DNA of 33,668 nucleotides from Mariprofundaceae bacterium (GTDB lineage Bacteria; Pseudomonadota; Zetaproteobacteria; Mariprofundales; Mariprofundaceae): NCBI GenBank assembly GCA_015663235.1, contig DQSL01000043.1, positions 1 to 33,668 of the forward strand, read 5' to 3'. Shown piece by piece: positions 1 to 8,758 of this stretch (position 1 is its first letter; each line of letters starts with the position of its first letter). The notes under the pieces were generated by a model. It saw only the letters and a program-made list of their open reading frames with translations, ran no database searches and was not told where the DNA came from. The position numbers and the translations under genes were made by a program.

Positions 1-164
1 AGTTGGCAAACTTCTTCAATGCCTCAACAGAACTTATGCAAGTGATGACGCGAGCATGCGGACATCATCATTTTAATCAGTTGACACAAAATGATCTGGC
101 AACATGGCATCGTGAGATGGCATTATTATCTGGGATTAAATATTCAGGGGTCAAAGGATTATAG
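1..164 (+). CDS. FMN-binding glutamate synthase family protein, C-terminal fragment (5' truncated by window)
   Basis: Reading from base 3 gives LANFFNASTELMQVMTRACGHHHFNQLTQNDLATWHREMALLSGIKYSGVKGL*, resembling the C-terminus of glutamate synthase-like FMN proteins. Confidence 0.7.
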   Translation, partial: LANFFNASTELMQVMTRACGHHHFNQLTQNDLATWHREMALLSGIKYSGVKGL

Positions 165-236
165 CTGGGTTTAATTAAAAAAACATAGTATGTGATGACA
201 GGACTCAGCACCAATTAATTATTTGTAGACTATTTC

Positions 237-262
237 ATAATGGTGATTAGTATCACCTTTAT
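237..262. repeat. 26-bp inverted repeat ATAAtGGTGATtagtATCACCtTTAT
   Basis: Arms pair at 10 of 11 positions around a 4-nt centre; lies between the glutamate synthase-like end and pirin. Confidence 0.7.
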
Positions 263-311
263 ACTGATAGGTAATTAATAAAAGTATGCCAAAATTGGTA
301 AGAGGCAACCT

Positions 312-1031
312 ATGTTGGACGCGTTTCAGGTGAACACAACTGTTGAGGGCAAGTCCGTAAAAATTAAACGAATTGTGCCTGCACGAAAACGAAATAACAA
401 AACACCTTTTCTGCGCATTGAGCACTTCAATGCCCAAGATGGTGGTTTTCCGAATCAGGTTCATCATGGTTTTGAAGGATTGTTCTACTTGTTTTCAGGG
501 AAGGTGCATCATGAAGATAGTATCGGCAGTAAAGTTGATATTGAATCTGGCGGGGTTGAGTTATTTACAACTGGTGCAGGGCTTCTTCACGCAGAGCTTG
601 TTGAGCATAAAGCACATGGGATAAGAATTTGGATTGATTTACCCGATGACAAGAAACACATGCCACCTTCATATCAGCGATTTGAGGTGGGTGCGCTTCC
701 CGAAGAAAGCAATAGTAGTATTTCTGTCCGTACGATTGTTGGCAAAGGCTCACCAGTAAAACCACAACTTAATGTAGATATTTTTGATATTACACTAAGT
801 GGAAAGAGTGCTTATAAGTATAACATCCCTGAAAAATTTAATGGTTTTCTTTATGTCGTTGTGGGTTCTATTAAAATTAAAGGTAAAGTTATCAATGCTT
901 CAGAGACCGTATATTTTGAGAACGAACGCGATATAGCTATGTTGAGTAACACGGGTGCTCGGGTACTTATCTGCTTTGGAGAGCCTCATGGTGGCGAGGT
1001 GGAGTTCGCACAAGCTTATGTAGTGATATAA
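312..1031 (+). CDS. Pirin family protein
   Basis: ORF with pirin-type cupin motifs (HHGFEGLFYLFSGKVHHEDS, TTGAGLLHAEL). Confidence 0.85.
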   Translation: MLDAFQVNTTVEGKSVKIKRIVPARKRNNKTPFLRIEHFNAQDGGFPNQVHHGFEGLFYLFSGKVHHEDSIGSKVDIESGGVELFTTGAGLLHAELVEHKAHGIRIWIDLPDDKKHMPPSYQRFEVGALPEESNSSISVRTIVGKGSPVKPQLNVDIFDITLSGKSAYKYNIPEKFNGFLYVVVGSIKIKGKVINASETVYFENERDIAMLSNTGARVLICFGEPHGGEVEFAQAYVVI

Positions 1032-1622
1032 TTATCCATTGTAAATAGTACCTGATTGCTGCTGGTAATCCTTCAGCACTTGTGCGGCTTTATCGCGTAG
1101 GATTTCAGGGGTGACGTTGATGCCACGCTTTTTCAATTCGGCTATCCAATCAGGGTGTTTAGCACCTTCATCAAAACCAATGCTTTCTGCATCAGTGGAT
1201 GTGGCGGCATAGGCTAAATGTTTGATTCCCGACCACGGGACTGCACCAAAACACATGGCACACGGTTCGCAACTAGTGAGCAATTCAAAATCACCGTGTT
1301 CGGCAAGATTGAAGGTTTGCAGTGATGCTTGGGCGAGAATAATGGCTGTCATTTCGGCATGATTGGTTGAGTTATGGCTGGGCACAACGATGTTAACCCC
1401 CACCGCTAACAATTGATGGTTTTTAAGGTCAAAAATAGCTGCGCCAAAAGGCCCGCCTGTTTGTTGTTTGATGTTTTGTTGTGCCAACTTGATGGTGAAA
1501 CCCATACGCGCTTCAAGTGTGCTAAAGTCACCATGAATGCGCAAACAAGTGCTAACCCAATCCTTGACCCATGTGGGTAGATTGAAGCCAGTACTTGCTG
1601 TTTGAATGGTATAAGTTGGAAT
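1032..1622 (-). CDS. Guanine deaminase / nucleoside deaminase (cytidine deaminase superfamily)
   Basis: HAEMTAI and PCAMCFGAVPWSG zinc motifs; C-terminal GFDEGAKHPDW...YNG resembles Nitrosomonas-type guanine deaminase. The ORF track starts at TTG 1544; the frame is open to 1625 and homology-like sequence suggests a start near 1622 (ATT). Confidence 0.85.
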   Translation of the reverse strand: MPTYTIQTASTGFNLPTWVKDWVSTCLRIHGDFSTLEARMGFTIKLAQQNIKQQTGGPFGAAIFDLKNHQLLAVGVNIVVPSHNSTNHAEMTAIILAQASLQTFNLAEHGDFELLTSCEPCAMCFGAVPWSGIKHLAYAATSTDAESIGFDEGAKHPDWIAELKKRGINVTPEILRDKAAQVLKDYQQQSGTIYNG

Positions 1623-1632
1623 GGTCTAAACC

Positions 1633-3195
1633 TTAATGTCTAAAGTGGCGAATGCCCGTGTAAACCATGGTTAGACCATGTTCGTCAGCGGCTTTGGCCA
1701 CTTCTTCATCACGAATCGAACCACCCGGTTGAATCACAGCCGTCGCCCCTGCATCTGCGAGTGCATCTACACCATCGCGGAATGGGAAAAACGCATCGGA
1801 AGCCACCGCAGAACCTTGGATAGCTTCACCACCATGCTGGACGGCAATACGTGTGGAGTTTACGCGGTTCATTTGCCCAGCACCCACGCCTAAAGTCACG
1901 CCGCCTTTGGCAAACACAATGGCATTGGATTTCACATGTTTGGCAACAGACCACGCAAACATCATATCTGCCCATTCTTCTTCAGTGGGTTGACGTTTGC
2001 TGACGACCTTGCACATATCGCGGGTTAAAATATGGTCATCACGCTCTTGTACCAATAAACCACCGCTTACGCGTTTAAACTCCAAGCCACCTTGAACAGG
2101 GTCTATGGATGGCGCAAGCAAAACGCGCAGGTTTTTCTTAGCACTTAATGTTTGTAATGCTTCATCAGCAAAACTTGGTGCAATCACTACTTCCATAAAG
2201 GTTTGGGCAATCAATGATGCGGTTTCATTGTCCAAAGGTTGATTAAATGCCGCAATGCCGCCAAAGGCAGAAGTGCTGTCTGCTGAACGCGCGCGTTCAT
2301 AGGCTTCGGCTTGTGTGCCACTCACGGCAACGCCACAAGGGTTGGCATGTTTGACAATCACGGCGGCATTTTCAGAGAAATCACGCACACAGGCAAAGGC
2401 TGCATCGGCATCGGCGATGTTGTTATAAGATAATGCTTTGCCTTGCAAAACTTCGCAATCAGCAAGTGAACTTACAGGATCTTCCACATCAGCATAGAAT
2501 GCACCTGCTTGATGCGGGTTTTCCCCGTAGCGTAATTCATCGGCAGTTTTGATAAATTGGCGGGTAAAAATATCAGGGAATTGGCGTTTGCTGCCATCAG
2601 TGTTTAATGCTGAGAAATGGTTGGCAATCGCGCCATCATAAGCGGCGGTATGGGCATAAGCTTTGACCGCAAGGCCACGACGTTTGTTTACATCCAATGA
2701 ACCATCTTTCATCGAATCAATCACCATGTCATAGTCGGAAGGGTCAACCACGATGCTAACAAATTCATGGTTTTTAGCAGCAGCGCGCACCATGCAAGGG
2801 CCACCAATATCAATGTTTTCAATCGCATCCGTGATGGTGCAGCCTTCTTTGGCAACCGCTTCACGGAATGGATATAAATTCACACACACCACATCAATGC
2901 GCTCGATACCGTGTTCTTTCATCGAAGCCAAATCACCTTCATTGTTGCGCCTAGCCAAAATGCCGCCATGCACTTTTGGGTTTAGTGTTTTCACACGACC
3001 ATCCATCATTTCAGGAAAACCTGTGTAGTCGGACACATCGCGCACTTCAATGCCCGCTTCACGCAACAGTTTGGCAGTGCCGCCCGTGGATAAAAGGCTG
3101 AAACCTTGTTCAATCAATTGGCTGGCAAAGTTTTGAATGCCTGCTTTGTTGGAGACGCTTAAAAGTGCGTATTTGATGGGGGATGATGATGTCAT
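1633..3195 (-). CDS. purH: Bifunctional AICAR transformylase / IMP cyclohydrolase
   Basis: 520-aa ORF with MGS-like N-terminus ([20 protein letters not shown]) and AICARFT motifs ([28 protein letters not shown]). Confidence 0.97.
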   Translation of the reverse strand: MTSSSPIKYALLSVSNKAGIQNFASQLIEQGFSLLSTGGTAKLLREAGIEVRDVSDYTGFPEMMDGRVKTLNPKVHGGILARRNNEGDLASMKEHGIERIDVVCVNLYPFREAVAKEGCTITDAIENIDIGGPCMVRAAAKNHEFVSIVVDPSDYDMVIDSMKDGSLDVNKRRGLAVKAYAHTAAYDGAIANHFSALNTDGSKRQFPDIFTRQFIKTADELRYGENPHQAGAFYADVEDPVSSLADCEVLQGKALSYNNIADADAAFACVRDFSENAAVIVKHANPCGVAVSGTQAEAYERARSADSTSAFGGIAAFNQPLDNETASLIAQTFMEVVIAPSFADEALQTLSAKKNLRVLLAPSIDPVQGGLEFKRVSGGLLVQERDDHILTRDMCKVVSKRQPTEEEWADMMFAWSVAKHVKSNAIVFAKGGVTLGVGAGQMNRVNSTRIAVQHGGEAIQGSAVASDAFFPFRDGVDALADAGATAVIQPGGSIRDEEVAKAADEHGLTMVYTGIRHFRH

Positions 3196-3313
3196 GTTTA
3201 AAAAACCTCAAATAAAAAGTTGGCGTAAGCTACGTATCAGCATGAACAAGCGCAATGAATACAAATATGTGTCAATTCAAGGACTTAATTGGATTTTTAC
3301 GAAATATGTGTCT

Positions 3314-4408
3314 ATGATGTGCAACATGGCTTTAAATGAAGAAGAGTTAGCGTATGCATACCACGGGCTTTTGCACGCATTTCCTGAGGATTTACATATT
3401 GCGCGCCCGATGATTCAAATGCTGCAAGATAGGGGTGATAATAAAGCGGCGCGCGAGCTTGCGATGGAGATGGCAAGGCGCATGTTGGCTTTGGGCTATT
3501 CCACCTACGCACTCGCATTTATCACGATTTGTGAACAGCTTAAACACCCTAACAAAGATGAAATTAACTCTATTCGCACGATGGCGGAGCTTACCTTAAC
3601 TGCAACACATCAAGATGATGATGTAAAAATGTTTGAGCTGATTGAAACCTTATCTGATGCAGAAGCCAAAGACTTTTTAAAGCAAGGTACTTTACTGACT
3701 GTGCAAGCTGGGGAAAGTATTGTTAAACAAGGCGAAGTTAGTCGTAACTTTTACCTGATTCTTGATGGAACAATGCGCGTGCATGTTGAAACCAGAAGTG
3801 GGCAAGATATAGATTTGACAGAACTTAAAAAAGGCGAGTTTTTTGGCGAATTTGCTAGCGTTTACCACCTGCCAAGAACGGCAACGGTGACAGCTTCAAC
3901 AGAAGTCACAGTGTTGGAGTTTGAAGATACTGTGATTACAGAGTTATTGGATGTTTCCCCTGAGGCAGGTGATAGTTTGATTGGTATTGTGCAACGGCGT
4001 ATGGTTGTCTCAGTTTCGCATTCTCACCCCTTATTCGCTAATATAGAAGATGCAGACAGAGTTTGGTTGGGTGAAGAAGCTCTGCTCAAAGAATTTGAGC
4101 CAGGGCAATCATTGCTTGAAGAAGGTCACCTAAATTATTTTTATATCATTGCTTTTGGTCGCGCGATTGCAAGCCGAGATGTAGGTGGTAAAAATCTGAG
4201 CTGTGAGATGGGTGTTCACGCTCTGTTTGGCAATGAATCTGCGTTGCTTGCTTTGCCAGAAGGTACGACATTGGTTGCTTCAGAGCGTTGCTTGGTGTGT
4301 AAAGTTCCGCTGGCTATTTTCGAGGCTTTTTCTAAAGCTTATGGTGGCTTTGAACATTGGACTGAGAAACACGTGTCAGCACGCAATCAAACACTCGGCG
4401 GCGAATAA
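3314..4408 (+). CDS. Cyclic nucleotide-binding protein with two CNBD-like domains
   Basis: First domain contains GEFFGEFASVYHLPRTATV (phosphate-binding cassette); a second, degenerate CNBD-like segment follows. The ORF is open from 3137 but overlaps purH; start chosen among ATGs at 3242/3314/3326. Confidence 0.8.
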   Translation: MMCNMALNEEELAYAYHGLLHAFPEDLHIARPMIQMLQDRGDNKAARELAMEMARRMLALGYSTYALAFITICEQLKHPNKDEINSIRTMAELTLTATHQDDDVKMFELIETLSDAEAKDFLKQGTLLTVQAGESIVKQGEVSRNFYLILDGTMRVHVETRSGQDIDLTELKKGEFFGEFASVYHLPRTATVTASTEVTVLEFEDTVITELLDVSPEAGDSLIGIVQRRMVVSVSHSHPLFANIEDADRVWLGEEALLKEFEPGQSLLEEGHLNYFYIIAFGRAIASRDVGGKNLSCEMGVHALFGNESALLALPEGTTLVASERCLVCKVPLAIFEAFSKAYGGFEHWTEKHVSARNQTLGGE

Positions 4409-4537
4409 CTTTTAGGTCTGTTTTACAGCCGTGTTTTGCAAGTCACCCCAGCGTTTTACCCCCTACGGTCTGTCAGTTCTTTCAACTTCATGAATTCATC
4501 CCAAGGCAAAGGTTTATCTTAGGATTGGTGGCATGTG

Positions 4538-5236
4538 CTACTTTCCTTGTTCAAGCCAAGCTTGCATGTTACCGCCCGTATATTTCCGCCCATCTTCTGA
4601 AAAGATGGTTGGTGTGCCGCGCACATTTAATTTTTGTGCAAGCTCCAGGTTGGCATCAATGGGTGTGTCGCAAGTTGCTGCGGGTAATTTTTTCTTATCT
4701 AACATCACATCAAGCATGGCCTGATGCTGGTCTTCGGCGCACCAAATAGACTTAGACTTTTCATAAGCGTCTGGATGTAATTGGATGAGCGGGAATAAAA
4801 AGGTATACACGCGGATGCCTGTTTCTTTTTTCAAGTTCTTTTCAAGGCGAACACAGTAGGGGCAATCAGGGTCGGTGAACACTGCCATTTTCAAACCATC
4901 TTCTGGACCACTAACAATGGCGTTTTCAAGCGGCAACTCTGTCCAGCTAATGCGGTTGACTTCGGCAAGACGAATGGCTGTTAAGTTTTGTTTTGTTTTG
5001 GTATCAAACATTTGTCCATTTAAAAGATATTGACCTGTGCTGTTGGTATAAAAAATCTGGTCGCCAGCTTGAACTTCATACAAACCTTTGAAGGGTGTTT
5101 TTTGAATGGTTTTGATGTCCATATTGGACAATGTTTGGCGAATATCTTTGTCCACACCTGCGGGTGCAATTTTTGTTTCATTGGCAGCGCATGACATGGG
5201 GAATAAGAGTGTGACAAGAACGAGTAAGGTTTTCAT
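4538..5236 (-). CDS. dsbC: DsbC-like periplasmic thiol:disulfide interchange protein
   Basis: Signal peptide MKTLLVLVTLLFPMSCAA, DsbC_N-like region, FTDPDCPYCVRLEKNL CXXC motif, GTPTIFSEDGRKYTG; RBS GGAGAG upstream of ATG 5236. Confidence 0.85.
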   Translation of the reverse strand: MKTLLVLVTLLFPMSCAANETKIAPAGVDKDIRQTLSNMDIKTIQKTPFKGLYEVQAGDQIFYTNSTGQYLLNGQMFDTKTKQNLTAIRLAEVNRISWTELPLENAIVSGPEDGLKMAVFTDPDCPYCVRLEKNLKKETGIRVYTFLFPLIQLHPDAYEKSKSIWCAEDQHQAMLDVMLDKKKLPAATCDTPIDANLELAQKLNVRGTPTIFSEDGRKYTGGNMQAWLEQGK

Positions 5237-5333
5237 AAGCTCTCCGTATAAGAATGATGAGGCGTAAGCTAATTGTATTTTTTGCAGTTGTCTCGGAATA
5301 AAGTTATGTTTGCCCAAAGGAGTATGTTTAAAG

Positions 5334-5756
5334 ATGGAGTGGGTTAAAGTTTTTCATATTATGATGTTTACCTCTTGGTTTGCGGGTTTGTTTTACTTAC
5401 CACGGTTGTTTGTAAACCATGCTATGGCTGAAAGTGGGGCAGTGCAGCAGCAGTTGGCTGTTATGGAGCGCAAGCTTTACCGCTTTGTGACCCCTATGAT
5501 GTGGCTAACTGTTCTTTCGGGTGCAGTGATGGCATATGATATGTGGGCATACTTTGGTCATGTGCTGTGGTTTTGGTTAAAGGTTGGCGTGGTTGTGTTG
5601 TTGGTTGCTTACCATTTTTATTGCGGGCATCTGGTTCAGGTGTTTGCCCACAGTCAGAATGCACGCAGCCATGTGTTTTATCGTTTCTTTAATGAAATTC
5701 CTGTCTTTGGTTTGGTTGCAGTTGTGATTTTTGTGATTGTCCGCCCTTTTTTGTAA
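5334..5756 (+). CDS. hemJ: HemJ-like (UPF0093/CopD-like) membrane protein, putative protoporphyrinogen oxidase
   Basis: About 140 aa, four hydrophobic segments, MEWVKVFHIMMFTSWFAGLFYLPRLFVNHA N-terminus typical of HemJ; RBS AAAGGAG nearby. Confidence 0.8.
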   Translation: MEWVKVFHIMMFTSWFAGLFYLPRLFVNHAMAESGAVQQQLAVMERKLYRFVTPMMWLTVLSGAVMAYDMWAYFGHVLWFWLKVGVVVLLVAYHFYCGHLVQVFAHSQNARSHVFYRFFNEIPVFGLVAVVIFVIVRPFL

Positions 5757-5763
5757 TCACCGC

Positions 5764-5784
5764 TTGAATATTTGATATATTCAA
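5764..5784. repeat. 21-bp inverted repeat TTGAATAT-ttgat-ATATTCAA
   Basis: Perfect 8-bp arms with 5-nt centre, upstream of the adenylate cyclase gene. Confidence 0.8.
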
Positions 5785-5802
5785 CTACTTTACTTGTATG
5801 GG

Positions 5803-5823
5803 GCGCTTTTTATCTTTAAGCGC
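5803..5823 (+). repeat. Inverted repeat GCGCTT-tttatcttt-AAGCGC just upstream of the adenylate cyclase RBS
   Basis: Perfect 6-bp arms; the 3' arm ends 2 nt before AGGGAG. Confidence 0.65.
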
Positions 5824-5837
5824 ATAGGGAGTTTCTT

Positions 5838-8105
5838 TTGTTGCATCTGATGACAAAATTGATTGAAAAGTATTCAAAATGGCTGGGCATACCGCTTATT
5901 GTAGTGATGGCGATGCTGGCATTTGCTTTGGCGATTGTGAAGCCAGCAGAGATTGCGCAATTTGAATTAAAATCATTGGATTTTCGTTTTTTGGCACGAG
6001 GAGAGATTACACCTAACCCTAGGGTAGCCATTATCGCGGTGGATGATGATGCGCTAGCTGAAATTGGTCGTTGGCCTTGGTCGCGAGATAAAATTGCTGA
6101 AGTGGTTGATAAAGTGTTGGGTAAATATCAGGCAAAAGCGCTTGGTTTTGATATGGTGTTTTCCGAAGAGCAAGCCAATGTGGTGGATGAGGCTGTTCGT
6201 TTGCTTAATAATAATGTCACGGATATTTATGGTGATAATACCCAAACCCACATGTTGTGGTTGAAATCGCAACGAACATTTGGTGACGTGGATGCGGTGC
6301 TTGAAGGAATATTGAAGAAACACAAAGATAAACTTGTACCCGGCTACTTCTTTTACCCTGAAGGGGCAGATGTGCCAGCATTGGTGAAAAGCAAGTTAGA
6401 AGAAGAAGCAGCCTTGATTCGTTCGCTTGCCATGACCTCATCTTTTTCCAAAGAAGCTTTGCATAGTTTGCCGCATATTGCTGCTATTGAAGGTAATATT
6501 CCAAGTGTCACCCAAGCTGTTGACGCCATTGGTTTTTTCAACTTCTTCCCAGACCCTGACGGCACAGTACGCCGTATTCCTTTGATGGTAGAAATGGATG
6601 GCTTTGTTTATCCGAGCATGGCAATGCAAACCTTGCGTATGTTTTTGGATTGGCCTGAGATGAGTGTGGTGGTTGGTGAGGTTGGTGTGGAAGAAGTACG
6701 CCTTGGCCCATTAAATATTCAAGCCGATGCATCGGGCAGTATGCTTCTCAACCATTATGGTCCAGGCAAAACATTCGCACATTATTCAGCAGCAGATATT
6801 TTAAATGACAGACTTGAAGGCGATGAGCTTAAAGATAAAGTGGTCATTTTCGGTGTAACTGCCGTAGCAGTTCTCGATATTCGGGCAACACCTTTTGACC
6901 CTGTGTTCCCTGGGGTTGAAGCTCATGCTGTGGCAATCTCCAATATATTGAATGGAGAAGAGCTAAAGCGACCACCTTCTGTTGAAGTTATTGAGCTATT
7001 GTTGGTATTCTTTTTAAGCCTGTTTGCGGGTTATTTGGTGCATGGCAGACCGCCTGTGATTCAAGGTTTAATTATTGTTGGTTTGCCGCTCACCATCGTG
7101 GGTATTTCACAATGGTTGTTCACAACACATAACTTATGGATTGAGGAAACATTCCTGATTCTTGGTGTATTGCTCACCACTATACCCACAGCACTACTGG
7201 GGTATATTGCGGAATCAAGGAAGCGGGCATTTATTCATGATGCTTTTTCGCATTACCTTGCGCCTTCTGTGGTGGAAAACTTAGCAAAAAACCCAGATGC
7301 TTTGAAGCTGGGCGGCGAAGAAAAGTATATCACAGCATTTTTCTCAGATATTGCATCATTTTCCACATTTTCGGAAAAGTTAACCCCATCAGAACTTGTC
7401 ACTTTCCTTAATCGTTATCTCACTGCCATGAGTGATATTATATTGGAGGAGAAGGGTACGATTGATAAATATGAGGGCGACGCAATCATTTCATTCTTTG
7501 GTGCGCCCGTGGATATGGATGATCATGCTTTGCGCTGTGTGGTCTCGGCGCTTCGTCAACAAACAAGGCTAGCAGCGTTGCGCGAGGAATGGAAAGCTGA
7601 AGGTCTGCCCGAAGTGCATATACGCATTGGTATCAATAGTGGGCCTATGGTTGTGGGTAATATGGGCACAAATACCAGCATGAACTATACCATGATGGGC
7701 GACCATGTGAACTTGGCAGCGCGGCTTGAAGGTGTGTGTAAGGCGTATCGCGTACCTATCCTGATGAGTAAAGATACTTATTCTGAAGTGCGTGATCATG
7801 TTGCCGCACGTTTTGTGGATAGGGTGCGTGTGGTGGGTCGCTCGCAGCCCGTTGATTTGTATCAACCTATGGCATTGCGCATTGACTTAAGCGATGAGCA
7901 GCAGCAAGAGTTTAGAGCATATGAAAAGGCTTGGAGCATGATGCTGCACGGTGACTATAAAGAGTCTTTGCAACTGATGGCGAAGTTGTATGCCATGAGC
8001 CCACATGATGGTCTCTATGAAGTGATGATGGCGCGACTTAAAACCTATATTCATTCCCCGCCACCCGATGATTGGACGGGTGTTTTTAACCTCAAAAATA
8101 AATAG
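5838..8105 (+). CDS. CHASE2-domain class III adenylate/guanylate cyclase
   Basis: N-terminal TM, CHASE2 (LKSLDFRFLARGE, AIIAVDDDALAEIGRWPWSR), three TMs, class III catalytic domain (FFSDIASFSTFSE, IDKYEGDAIISFFGAP, MGDHVNLAARLEG). TTG start with AGGGAG RBS 6 nt upstream. Confidence 0.92.
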   Translation: MLHLMTKLIEKYSKWLGIPLIVVMAMLAFALAIVKPAEIAQFELKSLDFRFLARGEITPNPRVAIIAVDDDALAEIGRWPWSRDKIAEVVDKVLGKYQAKALGFDMVFSEEQANVVDEAVRLLNNNVTDIYGDNTQTHMLWLKSQRTFGDVDAVLEGILKKHKDKLVPGYFFYPEGADVPALVKSKLEEEAALIRSLAMTSSFSKEALHSLPHIAAIEGNIPSVTQAVDAIGFFNFFPDPDGTVRRIPLMVEMDGFVYPSMAMQTLRMFLDWPEMSVVVGEVGVEEVRLGPLNIQADASGSMLLNHYGPGKTFAHYSAADILNDRLEGDELKDKVVIFGVTAVAVLDIRATPFDPVFPGVEAHAVAISNILNGEELKRPPSVEVIELLLVFFLSLFAGYLVHGRPPVIQGLIIVGLPLTIVGISQWLFTTHNLWIEETFLILGVLLTTIPTALLGYIAESRKRAFIHDAFSHYLAPSVVENLAKNPDALKLGGEEKYITAFFSDIASFSTFSEKLTPSELVTFLNRYLTAMSDIILEEKGTIDKYEGDAIISFFGAPVDMDDHALRCVVSALRQQTRLAALREEWKAEGLPEVHIRIGINSGPMVVGNMGTNTSMNYTMMGDHVNLAARLEGVCKAYRVPILMSKDTYSEVRDHVAARFVDRVRVVGRSQPVDLYQPMALRIDLSDEQQQEFRAYEKAWSMMLHGDYKESLQLMAKLYAMSPHDGLYEVMMARLKTYIHSPPPDDWTGVFNLKNK

Positions 8106-8138
8106 CTTCATTTCTCAAGTTGAAAGTAGGCATCAATC

Positions 8139-8561
8139 TTGCTTTCCATGTTTTTATATGATGCTGCACTTGAATCCATCATTCATAAAGAAGGCAGTTC
8201 CACATCTGTGTTGGTGGTTGATGAACCTTATATTCAAGAGATGGCAGCCATGATGTTAAACGAAATCGGTATTGATGATGTGTTAACGGCTGCTGATGGG
8301 ATAGAGGCTTTAGAAATTTATCAGCGAGAAATGAAGCATATTCGGCTTGTGCTACTGGACTTAACCATGCCTAGGATGGATGGCGAGGAGACCTTTAGGC
8401 AGCTCCGCAGAATGAATCCAGATGTGAAAGTGGTGCTTTCATCGGGTTATAGTAAAAGTGATGTGGTAGATAGGTTTGCAGGCAAAGGTTTGCATGGCTT
8501 CATACAAAAGCCTTACACGAGTGAAGTGCTGCAAAGCTTGGTGCGAGCAGTATTTGATTAA
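8139..8561 (+). CDS. Stand-alone response regulator receiver protein
   Basis: REC fold with LVLLDLTMPRMDG phosphoacceptor site, VVLSSGYS and FIQKPY; shortened VLVVDEP acidic motif. Confidence 0.88.
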   Translation: MLSMFLYDAALESIIHKEGSSTSVLVVDEPYIQEMAAMMLNEIGIDDVLTAADGIEALEIYQREMKHIRLVLLDLTMPRMDGEETFRQLRRMNPDVKVVLSSGYSKSDVVDRFAGKGLHGFIQKPYTSEVLQSLVRAVFD

Positions 8562-8586
8562 TGCTGGTTAAACGGTTGTAAAGTGC

Positions 8587-8614
8587 TTGCCTTGTTGAAC
8601 CGACTTCATACAAT
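8587..8614 (+). promoter_or_regulatory. Candidate sigma70-type promoter (TTGCCT-N16-TACAAT) for tRNA-Val/thrS
   Basis: Motif match by eye 32 bp upstream of the tRNA. Confidence 0.4.
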
Positions 8615-8645
8615 GCGCATCCCTGCTTTGATGCAGGTTTGATTT

Positions 8646-8720
8646 AGGCTCGTAGCTCAGGGGTAGAGCACCACCTTGACATGGTGGGGGTCGGCGGTTC
8701 GAAACCGCCCGAGCCTACCA
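8646..8720 (+). tRNA. tRNA-Val (anticodon GAC), CCA encoded
   Basis: AGGCTCG/CGAGCCT acceptor, CCACC-TTGACAT-GGTGG anticodon arm, GGCGG-TTCGAAA-CCGCC T arm, ending ACCA. Confidence 0.95.
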
Positions 8721-8758
8721 TTTTTATAAACACACACCTCAAGGAGTAGAGCTTTTTT

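Noticed and set aside
3137-3313. Upstream extension of the CNBD protein overlapping purH
   Set aside because: Antisense to the purH start; extension likely just open frame.
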